From positions 1-9,828 of the forward strand of contig JBJXFY010000314.1 in NCBI GenBank assembly GCA_046155815.1: DNA of 9,828 nucleotides, in the 5' to 3' direction. Position 1 is the stretch's first letter, and each line of letters begins with the position of its first letter. A program made the position numbers and the translations under genes. Positions 1-6,273 of this stretch are shown piece by piece. The notes under the pieces were generated by a model. That model was not told the DNA's origin and made no database searches. It saw only the letters and a list, made by a program, of their open reading frames with translations. The stretch comes from JBJXFY01 sp046155815. GTDB lineage: Bacteria; Verrucomicrobiota; Verrucomicrobiia; Limisphaerales; CAIMTB01.

Positions 1-596
1 CGTGGGAAGCCGAACATGAGGCCGCCCGCAACGCGCTGCTGACGGAGGAGGAGAGGGAGGAGCTGCGGCTGCGGTTGTCGCACCGCGCCGACCGGCTCCG
101 GCAACTGCAGGAGATCGAGCTGGAGCCCGCCGAGCTGCGGGACATCGCCGCGACGCGGCACGCCTTTGAAGCGCGGCGGGATTCGGAGGGGGAATCCCTC
201 AAGGACCACGCGCGCGACGAGCTCATGGCGAAGCTCCGCGCCGAGGAGGAGGCCGCCCTCCGGCAGCGTCTCGGCGAGGAACGCTTCGCCGAGCTGCGCC
301 GCGCCGAGGACGGCGACTACCAGGAGACGATGGCCATCGTCCGCCGCCTTGGCCTGCCGGAGGCCACGGGACGGGAGCTGTGGGAGCTGGCCGAAGCCCT
401 TCGTGCGGACCGCGACGCCAGCCGAGGGCCGTCTGCCGCCACGGTGGCGGAACTCGCCGCGCGGGCGGACCGCGAGGTCGCCCGCCTGCTGGGCGGCGAC
501 CGCCACGCCATCGCCACCTACCGCCGGCACCAGCTCCAGTGGCTCACGGAGGCGCTGGCGGAGGTGCCGGACGATCCCTACGACCGCGACTGGTGA
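1..596 (+). CDS. Conserved hypothetical charged helical protein, 5'-truncated
   Basis: The reading frame is open from the left edge (first full codon at base 3) to a TGA at 594-596, so 197 C-terminal residues are present and the true start lies outside the window. The TTG at 75 is only an internal codon, because the frame continues upstream with acidic helical sequence (LLTEEEREELRLRLS). The protein is very rich in Glu, Arg, Ala and Leu, and is probably almost entirely alpha-helical with no membrane segment. The pattern 'LTxEExEELxLR...' followed by 'ELRDIAATRHAFE' and 'LGEERFAELRRAEDGDYQ' resembles a poorly characterised family that I recall from Verrucomicrobiota and Planctomycetota. Those proteins have an LTPEQ-like element followed by 'LGPERYAEYxRxQDxxY'. 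No function is known to me. A Spy/CpxP-like or heavy-metal-sensor-like helical periplasmic protein is an alternative. No catalytic motif is visible. It is upstream of the carboxykinase but separated by 187 bases, so a shared operon is not supported. Confidence 0.75.
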   Translation, partial: WEAEHEAARNALLTEEEREELRLRLSHRADRLRQLQEIELEPAELRDIAATRHAFEARRDSEGESLKDHARDELMAKLRAEEEAALRQRLGEERFAELRRAEDGDYQETMAIVRRLGLPEATGRELWELAEALRADRDASRGPSAATVAELAARADREVARLLGGDRHAIATYRRHQLQWLTEALAEVPDDPYDRDW

Positions 597-604
597 CCGG
601 CTCG

Positions 605-617
605 CCGGGGATCCCGG
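605..617 (+). terminator. Possible hairpin terminator after the left-edge gene
   Basis: A perfect 5-bp stem CCGGG/CCCGG with loop GAT begins 8 bases after the stop codon at 596. An alternative, mutually exclusive 6-bp stem pairs GACCGG (595-600) with CCGGTC (614-619). The downstream bases are C-rich with no T-run, so this is not a canonical intrinsic terminator. Stems like this are common by chance in sequence this GC-rich. Confidence 0.25.
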
Positions 618-639
618 TCCCCCGCCCCGTCCTTGAAGC

Positions 640-673
640 CGCCTCCGTGCGAGGTTCGAATCCCGACCGGCGC
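640..673 (+). other. Isolated tRNA T-loop-like string (not a functional tRNA)
   Basis: GGTTCGAATCC at 653-663 matches the bacterial tRNA T-loop consensus GGTTCRANTCC and is followed by CCGACCGGCGCC, which has the look of a tRNA 3' end. The flanks do not form a T stem: CGAGG against CCCGA gives only two of five pairs. No D arm, anticodon stem or matching 5' acceptor strand is present upstream, and no CCA follows. It is either a decayed 3' end of a tRNA, as left at integration sites, or a chance match. No second copy was noticed in the window. Confidence 0.15.
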
Positions 674-700
674 CCCGCGGAGCGTTTCTGACGCCTTTCC

Positions 701-728
701 TTGCACCCCCGGCGTCCTTCTCTACCCT
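701..728 (+). promoter_or_regulatory. Possible sigma70-type promoter for the carboxykinase gene
   Basis: TTGCAC (701-706) and TACCCT (723-728) are separated by 16 bases and lie about 55 bases before the chosen ATG. The -35-like box keeps TTG and the -10-like box keeps the key T, A and final T, so both are weak matches. The position and the locally lower GC content are the main reasons to list it. Confidence 0.25.
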
Positions 729-783
729 CCCCGCTCCGGGACGCCGGCACGTGGTCGCGGCGTTCCCAGCTGTACGCGTCGCC

Positions 784-3700
784 ATGGATTTCAAACAAGC
801 CCTCGGTCTTGGCGGGGTGGATGCCTGGAGCGATCCACACCTGGTCAACTACATCGCCCTCAAGCTTGCCGCGCTTGGCCAGCCCGCGGGCGTCCACGCC
901 GCCGACCCCGAGTGGGCCGGCATGGTCCGCGCCTTCCTCGAGCACCAGCGCGAGACGGAGCGCCTGCTGAAGGGCTACCTGCCCCCGGCCGACTGGCGCA
1001 TCCAGAACTGGCTGGACGAGTACCTCTACGGGACGGGCGTGAAGGTGCGCCTGCCGGAGAAAACGCTCGTACTGGACCGCCACGGGCTGGCGCGCGTGCT
1101 CTCGCTGCCGCACGGCCGCGACGAATACCGCACGGACATCGTGCATTCCTACCGCGTCAAGCAGGGCGTGCTGCACAACCCGGCCAAGGACCGCCGCACC
1201 ACCGAGGGCGTCTTCCACGTCGCGGAGGACGGGCTGCCCATCCCGGACGACAAGCGCGCCGTGCCGGCCCGCACCTTCGCCCTGATGCTGCAGGCGGCGC
1301 TTCGCCCGCCGGAGGAGCTGCTGCGGCTGCCCTTCACCGCCGAGCTTGAACGGCCCGCCGCCTGCTTCGTCTCGCTGCTGCTGCGCCCGCGGGTCATCCC
1401 CGCGGTGCCGGGCTGGACCGCGGAAAAGACGATGGAGGTGCGCTTTTTCGCGCCGGGGTCGCTGGTCTGCAACCTCGACTTTGTGGAGAGCATCTTCGGC
1501 AACGCCGGCGATCCCTACCTGCCGCAGAACGATGCGGGCCTGGACGTGGAGCATTGGACCGGACACTCCGGCTGCGTGATCCTCGCGCCGCACCTCACCC
1601 GCGTGCGCAAGGTGGACATGGGCCTGCCGCCTTGGGACAAGGCCACCGAGCGCCAGCGCCACGACGGCATGTGCTGGAAGTCCGAGGACGAACCGTACAA
1701 CGGCGGCGGCGCCTTCAAGCTGACCGCGCGCGACGGGCAGGGCGTCATCGTCACGCTCATCGCGGACAACTACTTCGGCTACTGCAAGAAGGAGGTGAAG
1801 ACGCAGGTGAGCTTCGCGGCGAACCTGCACGGCCTCGCGGAGGAGGAACACGCCGGCGGCGCGCTGGTGCTCGCCAGCTACAACCTGGGCGAGGAGTTCG
1901 ACGCCGCCGCGCACGTCCGGCCGTCCGGGCATTCCTTCGCGGAGATGCTCCAGCTCTTCCCCGAGGTGATGGATCCCCGGCCGGATGGCTGCGCGGTGGA
2001 CCGGCGCTTCCCGGACATCATCTACGTGCCGGAGCGGTCACGCTTCGACCTGCGCGCCCAGACGGTGAGCTGGGAGCAGGAGGGCCGGACACAGTCCATC
2101 CGGCTGCTCCCCGGCCACGAGTACGTCCGGCCATCCGGCTACAAGGTCCACATGGAGAAGCCCGGCGGCGGCCGGGTCTGGCGGCTGGTGGGCACCCGCG
2201 CGGAGGGCGTGCTCTGCCACAAGCCCTGCACCGTCTCCGGCGGCGGCAAGAGCGAGATCTCCAAGCCGATCAGCGACGCGATCCTCACGGCAACCGTGTT
2301 CGTCGCCGACTTCGAACGGGACATGCAGCGCGTGGACGAGCTCGTCCGCCGCGACTACGGCGGCCGCTTCCGCGAACCGTCGCGGCGCGACGCGCGGCCC
2401 TTCCTCGCCCGCGAGCGCTCGCTCGGCTCCGTCATCAAACTGCTCACCCCGGACGACGAGTACTCGGACGACTACAACGCCTGGCTCGAGACCATCCCGC
2501 AGTACGTGAAGGAGATCGCCTACGTGGTGAAACGCTTCTGCAAGTCCGAGTGGGACGGCGACTGGCGCGGCCACTTCTCCGTGGACGCGGTGAACGGCCG
2601 CCCCGCCAACGAGCTCAAGTACCATGACCGCAAGGTCATCACCGCCAACCTCCGCGTCGGCTACACGGCCGATGGCGCGTGGCGCACCTTCGGCCTGCGC
2701 AAGGACTATCAGCCCGCCGTGAAGGTGCAGGCCGAGGACGACATCACCGCCTCCGTCGTCGTGCCGGCCGCCGCGCTGGCCGGCCTGCCCGAGGGCGTCA
2801 CCGCCCCGGCGGTGAAGTTCGTGCAGAACTGCGAGTACCGCCTTTTCCAGCGTCCCGACGACGCCGTTCACCGCGGCTACGACAAGCAGACCGAGATGGA
2901 GTTCTCCCGGCCGGGCAACTTCTTCTCCAACTACGAGCCCCTGACGCCGGACACGGCCCGCGGCCTCGTCGAGGAGAGCATCCACTTCGACCTGTACACC
3001 GCGCCGATGCAGGAATGCATCCGTGCCGTGGCGGATTCAGGGAAACCCGCCTTCTTCGTCGCCACGTCGCATCCACGGGTCGTCGAGGGCAAGCCCTCGA
3101 AGAACCCGCGCTACCTGCAGACCCGCCCCGACCTGCTCGCGCCGCGCGCGGTGTACCTCGCGGAAATGGCCGCGCGGCTGTACCGGCGCATCCCCGTCGC
3201 GCAGCCGCTGCACAACCCCGTGAACGCCGTGCTGCCCGGCCGGCGCAACAACCCGCCGGACGACACCGTCCGGGCGCTGTCCGTGTACGGCCCCGTCCAC
3301 TACATGGAGCTGCCCGAGCTGTTCATGGAGTACATCAGCTCGATGACCGGCAAGTCGCCCTCGACCACCGGCGCGGGCAGCGAGGGCGCGCTGACCAAGG
3401 CGCCGTTCAACGCCCTGCCGCCCATCTACGACCTCAACGCCGCGCTCGTCTCCTACATCCTCTCGGGTGAGGGCGCTTTCCTCACCGCCGCGGGCTGGGT
3501 CGGGCCGAAGTACCGCGTGGATCACGACGTGAGCCTGCTCGTGCCGGAAATCTGGTGCCGCATGGGGCCGGAGGAGCGCGCGCCCGCCGCGCTCATCGCC
3601 GAGGGCAGCCTCGAGCGCTGCCAGGATTCCGTGCATGAGGGCCGCCCCGTGCTCGCCAGCCGGCTCGGCTGGCGCATCACCGCCCGGTTCTGCCGCAAGT

Positions 3701-4212
3701 ACCTCGGCCGTGTCTTCAACCACCCGCACCTCGTCTTCACCGACGAGATGCTGCGCCCCGAGCTGCAGGACGCCGCCGTCTTCGCGGACAGCATGGACAA
3801 CATCGTGGCCACCCATCAGCGCGTGGCGCGCCACTACTTCCTCGACGGCAGCGTCGAGTTGGCCTGCCCGCCGCTGAAGGCCCTCCTGCACGTCATGCTC
3901 CACGGCCAGTGGGAGGGCCGCGGGCTGGATGACCCGGGGCTGCGCGCGCAGTTCACCGTCGAACACCTGCTCGGCAGCGCATGGTACGCTGAGCGGCTGA
4001 AGTCCCAGGCCGCGCACGACGAACACCTCGCCCACATGCTGGCCGGCAACCTCGAGAAATTCGCCGGCTCCGCGGCGGGCCAGGACATCGCGCGCGAGCT
4101 GGACCTCGACGCGCGCGTCGCCTCGGCGCGCCGGCGCCTGGCCGAGGTGCGAGCCCCGGCGCATCTCGAGGCGCTGAAGGGCACGATCGGACGGCAGGTG
4201 AGGTTTGAGTGA
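784..4212 (+). CDS. PPi-type phosphoenolpyruvate carboxykinase (PEP carboxytransphosphorylase)
   Basis: This 1142-residue cytosolic protein has the size (about 1,140-1,150 aa) and the conserved blocks of the PPi-type PEP carboxykinase family (EC 4.1.1.38). Members are known from Propionibacterium, Actinomyces and Entamoeba; they interconvert PEP + CO2 + Pi and oxaloacetate + PPi, and are much larger than ATP or GTP carboxykinases. Blocks that I recognise from memory of that family are VHSYRVKQGVLHNP and following residues (about 120-160), FGNAGDPYLPQNDAGLD (about 238-254), DNYFGYCKKEVKTQ (328-341), TVSGGGKSEISK (483-494, P-loop-like), FQRPDDAVHRGYDKQTE (around 690-710) and YISSMTGKSPSTTGAGSEG (850-868), then ALTKAPFN. 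No signal peptide or membrane segment is seen. The ATG at 784 was preferred over an in-frame GTG at 751 because the extra 11 residues do not look like family sequence; neither has a Shine-Dalgarno. It ends 16 bases from the convergent VapC gene. Assignment is by remembered motifs; individual active-site residues were not mapped. Confidence 0.82.
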   Translation: MDFKQALGLGGVDAWSDPHLVNYIALKLAALGQPAGVHAADPEWAGMVRAFLEHQRETERLLKGYLPPADWRIQNWLDEYLYGTGVKVRLPEKTLVLDRHGLARVLSLPHGRDEYRTDIVHSYRVKQGVLHNPAKDRRTTEGVFHVAEDGLPIPDDKRAVPARTFALMLQAALRPPEELLRLPFTAELERPAACFVSLLLRPRVIPAVPGWTAEKTMEVRFFAPGSLVCNLDFVESIFGNAGDPYLPQNDAGLDVEHWTGHSGCVILAPHLTRVRKVDMGLPPWDKATERQRHDGMCWKSEDEPYNGGGAFKLTARDGQGVIVTLIADNYFGYCKKEVKTQVSFAANLHGLAEEEHAGGALVLASYNLGEEFDAAAHVRPSGHSFAEMLQLFPEVMDPRPDGCAVDRRFPDIIYVPERSRFDLRAQTVSWEQEGRTQSIRLLPGHEYVRPSGYKVHMEKPGGGRVWRLVGTRAEGVLCHKPCTVSGGGKSEISKPISDAILTATVFVADFERDMQRVDELVRRDYGGRFREPSRRDARPFLARERSLGSVIKLLTPDDEYSDDYNAWLETIPQYVKEIAYVVKRFCKSEWDGDWRGHFSVDAVNGRPANELKYHDRKVITANLRVGYTADGAWRTFGLRKDYQPAVKVQAEDDITASVVVPAAALAGLPEGVTAPAVKFVQNCEYRLFQRPDDAVHRGYDKQTEMEFSRPGNFFSNYEPLTPDTARGLVEESIHFDLYTAPMQECIRAVADSGKPAFFVATSHPRVVEGKPSKNPRYLQTRPDLLAPRAVYLAEMAARLYRRIPVAQPLHNPVNAVLPGRRNNPPDDTVRALSVYGPVHYMELPELFMEYISSMTGKSPSTTGAGSEGALTKAPFNALPPIYDLNAALVSYILSGEGAFLTAAGWVGPKYRVDHDVSLLVPEIWCRMGPEERAPAALIAEGSLERCQDSVHEGRPVLASRLGWRITARFCRKYLGRVFNHPHLVFTDEMLRPELQDAAVFADSMDNIVATHQRVARHYFLDGSVELACPPLKALLHVMLHGQWEGRGLDDPGLRAQFTVEHLLGSAWYAERLKSQAAHDEHLAHMLAGNLEKFAGSAAGQDIARELDLDARVASARRRLAEVRAPAHLEALKGTIGRQVRFE

Positions 4213-4228
4213 GCGCTCTGCGCCCGGA

Positions 4229-4639
4229 TCAGGACAGCAGCTTGAGATGGCGGGCCTTTGCGGCGTCGCGCAGCGGACCGTCATCCGCCGCCAGCGGCAG
4301 CCCGAAACGCACGCAGAGCGCGAGGCAGCCGGCATCGTATGCGGACAGGCGATGCTCGCGGGCAAGCAGCCAGGTCGAGGATCCCGCCAGCGGATGCAGC
4401 GCGACGGCGCCGATCTCCAGCGTGTCCAGCATCCCCAGAAACGCCGAGGCGTCGGCTTCCGCAATCCGGCCGCGCCGCAGCCCGGACAGCAGGCCCTCCA
4501 GCACTTCCTGATGCCAGTTGGGCGCCACGGCGGCGGCCTCTCCGTCCCGGAGCCGCAGCAGGACGGCGTCCGCGGCGGGCGTCGCCTCGTCGCCAAAGGC
4601 CCACTTCAGCGCGAAGGAGGCGTCGAGGACGAAGTTCAC
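4229..4639 (-). CDS. PIN-domain toxin, VapC-type (type II toxin-antitoxin)
   Basis: This is a 136-residue PIN-domain protein, a typical VapC length. The family consists of Mg/Mn-dependent ribonucleases that cut tRNA or rRNA when freed from their antitoxin. The acidic active-site set is visible and complete: D6 in the N-terminal VLDASFALKW motif, E45 in NWHQEVLEGL, D102 in the LSAYDAGCLAL motif, and D119/D120 in LAADDGPLRDAA. The start is a GTG (4639-4637) that overlaps the antitoxin stop codon as GTGA, giving translational coupling. A purine-rich GAGGAAG lies about 7 bases upstream, inside the antitoxin coding end. The gene appears intact. Substrate specificity cannot be read from the sequence. 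The name VapC is by domain and context; I do not assign a numbered symbol. Confidence 0.9.
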   Translation of the reverse strand: MNFVLDASFALKWAFGDEATPAADAVLLRLRDGEAAAVAPNWHQEVLEGLLSGLRRGRIAEADASAFLGMLDTLEIGAVALHPLAGSSTWLLAREHRLSAYDAGCLALCVRFGLPLAADDGPLRDAAKARHLKLLS

Positions 4640-4875
4640 CGCCGGCCTTCCTCGATCAACTGACGGATGGAGAGCCGGGCGCGGCCCTTCGGATTGAGCA
4701 CCACCTGGGGCCGGCGCCGCAGCCAGCCGTCCACCGCCGCGCCGCGCCGCGCCGTGGCGGGGACGATGCGGGCCACCGCCTCACCGTGCCGTGTCACGGT
4801 GGTGGACTGGCCGGCCTCCGCCTGGGCGACCAGCTGCGAGAACTGGTTCTTGGCCTCGAAGACGCCGATCTGCAT
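4636..4875 (-). CDS. Phd/YefM-family antitoxin (VapB-type)
   Basis: This 79-residue protein begins MQIGVFEAKNQFSQLVAQAE. It continues with GQSTTVTRHGEAVARIVP, the Phd/YefM antitoxin signature: an N-terminal dimerisation and DNA-binding fold over about residues 1-50. The basic C-terminal half (about 45-79, WLRRRPQVVLNPKGRARLSI and following) is the expected disordered toxin-binding part that wraps the PIN partner. The ATG start (4875-4873) has only a weak AGG upstream. The TGA stop overlaps the toxin GTG. Members of this family normally repress their own promoter alone or in complex with the toxin, and a short perfect palindrome lies just upstream. The gene follows the MFS transporter gene on the same strand by 45 bases, so read-through from it is possible. 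Confidence 0.9.
   Translation of the reverse strand: MQIGVFEAKNQFSQLVAQAEAGQSTTVTRHGEAVARIVPATARRGAAVDGWLRRRPQVVLNPKGRARLSIRQLIEEGRR
4647..4653 (-). promoter_or_regulatory. Ribosome binding site for the VapC-type toxin gene
   Basis: On the minus strand GAGGAAG precedes the GTG start at 4639 by about 7 bases and sits within the last codons of the antitoxin gene. It is the clearest Shine-Dalgarno in the window. It supports the GTG start and coupled translation of the pair. Confidence 0.5.
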
Positions 4876-4891
4876 GAATCTAGCCTGAACG

Positions 4892-4901
4892 TCTGGCCAG
4901 A
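4892..4901. promoter_or_regulatory. Palindrome TCTGGCCAGA, candidate toxin-antitoxin operator
   Basis: This perfect 10-base palindrome lies 17 bases upstream of the antitoxin ATG in the 45-base gap after the MFS gene. Autoregulation through a palindromic operator is typical of Phd/YefM systems, which motivates the call. No convincing -35/-10 pair could be placed around it, so it remains a candidate. Confidence 0.3.
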
Positions 4902-4920
4902 AAATGCAAGCGGCGAATCC

Positions 4921-6216
4921 TCACCCCCGCTCCTCCGCCGGCCGGTCGGGCATCACGGCGGCGACCAGCGCCGCGACCACGAACAGCCCGCCCACCCCGA
5001 GCAATGTCAGGCGGAAGTTCCCGCCCGCGGTGATCGCGCCGCTGAACACCGTGCCCGCCGCCGCGGCGATGCGGCCGATGTTGTAGCAGAAGCCCGCCCC
5101 CGTCGTGCGCAGCAGCGTCGGGAACAGCGGCGGCAGGAACATCGTGAACAGCCCGAACACGCCGCTCCAGAAGCCCACCGCCGGCAGCCAGAAGCGCGTC
5201 AGCGCCCCCACGCCGTGCTCGACGCCGAACGCCCCGGCCATCGTCAGCGCGAACCCGCCGAACATCATCACCAGCGCGGGCTTGAAGCCGAACCGCCGCG
5301 CCAGCCACCCGGCGAAGAAGTTTCCGACGATGGAACTCGAAATCACCCACGCAAAGGTCGTCGCGACGAGCGCGTTCGCCGCGCCGAGCCCGGCGGCCTG
5401 CACCTCCGGCAGGTTCCGCAGGTGCTGCGCGTGCCAGAACATGAACGCCCACCAGCCCGTGAGCGACGTGGCGCACACCGCGATCGTCAGCCAGGTCGTC
5501 CGCCGTATGCCGGGCGCGAAGAGCGTGCTGACGGGCGGCGTGGGCGCGGCCTTGCGGGCCGCGTGCCACGCCGCCGTCTCCGGCACATGCCGGCGGATCC
5601 AGAAGACGAGCAGCGCCGGAAGCACGCCCACGAGGAACACCCAGCGCGGCTCCTGCGCCTTCAGCAGCCACGCCGCCAGGCACGCCAGCAGCACGCCCAG
5701 GTTCACGCCCGTCTGCAGCACGGCCGCGATCCACGGCCGCCACTTCTTCGGCCACGTCTCGGACAGCAGCGTCGAGCCCACGGCCCACTCCCCGCCGATG
5801 CCCAGCGCCGCCACGAAGCGGAAGATCAGCAGGTGCCACCACGTCTGCGCGAAGAACGACAGCCCGGTGAACAGCGCATAGGTCAGGATCGTGAGGCTGA
5901 GCGCGCGGCTGCGCCCGAGCCGGTCGCCCACCCAGCCGAAAAACGTCCCGCCCAGCGCCCAGCCGACGAGGAACGCGGCCTGGATCCACGAGGCCTTCTC
6001 CTTCACGTCCGGATGCGCCATCTCCGTCGCCGCCAGCCCGAGGAGCATCGCCACGAACGGCCCCGCCACGAGCGTGTAGAGGTGCATGTCCAGCCCGTCG
6101 AAGAGCCAGCCCAGCCACGCGGCAATGCCGGACTTCCACTGGTGGGGCGTGAGTTCGCGCAGCGACCGCGCCTCGGGCACGGGCGGGTCGGCGGCGGGCG
6201 CGGAGGCGGCGTTCAT
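4921..6216 (-). CDS. MFS transporter, metabolite:H+ symporter (AAHS/NanT-like)
   Basis: This 431-residue inner-membrane protein has about 12 hydrophobic segments, the usual length for the major facilitator superfamily. The first helix carries two acids in LFDGLDMHLY (D40, D43), as in aromatic-acid and sialic-acid type symporters, where they help couple protons. The loop 2-3 signature is GWVGDRLGRSR (94-104). GIGGEWAVGSTLLSE (139-153) in helix 4 is typical of the metabolite:H+ symporter group. A weaker second copy of the loop motif is GWLARRFG (303-310). LFPTLLRTTGAGF (364-376) lies in the second half. The ATG at 6216 was chosen over an in-frame TTG at 6228 that would add four residues; neither has a Shine-Dalgarno. 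It lies 57 bases downstream of the dimethylformamidase-like gene on the same strand, which suggests co-transcription. The substrate is not readable; a small organic acid or similar polar metabolite is the family expectation. Confidence 0.88.
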   Translation of the reverse strand: MNAASAPAADPPVPEARSLRELTPHQWKSGIAAWLGWLFDGLDMHLYTLVAGPFVAMLLGLAATEMAHPDVKEKASWIQAAFLVGWALGGTFFGWVGDRLGRSRALSLTILTYALFTGLSFFAQTWWHLLIFRFVAALGIGGEWAVGSTLLSETWPKKWRPWIAAVLQTGVNLGVLLACLAAWLLKAQEPRWVFLVGVLPALLVFWIRRHVPETAAWHAARKAAPTPPVSTLFAPGIRRTTWLTIAVCATSLTGWWAFMFWHAQHLRNLPEVQAAGLGAANALVATTFAWVISSSIVGNFFAGWLARRFGFKPALVMMFGGFALTMAGAFGVEHGVGALTRFWLPAVGFWSGVFGLFTMFLPPLFPTLLRTTGAGFCYNIGRIAAAAGTVFSGAITAGGNFRLTLLGVGGLFVVAALVAAVMPDRPAEERG

Positions 6217-6273
6217 GGAACGGGCCAAGGCTAGGCTTTAGGCCGCGCGCGGGTAAAGCGCAGCCGACACCGT

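Noticed and set aside
597..690. A complete tRNA gene around the T-loop-like string
   Set aside because: No D arm, no anticodon stem, no matching acceptor strand and a T stem with only two of five pairs.
751..783. GTG start for the carboxykinase, adding 11 residues
   Set aside because: The added residues are not like the family N-terminus and there is no ribosome binding site. The ATG at 784 is preferred but not proven.
544..1932. Long minus-strand reading frame of 462 codons opposite the carboxykinase start
   Set aside because: It lies antisense to conserved carboxykinase sequence, has low-complexity Arg/Ala/Gly/His-rich composition and matches no family. Long shadow frames are expected at this GC content.
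3037..4596. Minus-strand frame of 519 codons spanning the carboxykinase 3' end and the toxin gene
   Set aside because: It runs through two well supported genes in other frames and has shadow-type composition.
4258..6234. Plus-strand frame of 658 codons opposite the toxin, antitoxin and MFS genes
   Set aside because: The translation is dominated by Arg, Pro, His and Ala with no domain, and the opposite strand encodes three recognisable proteins.
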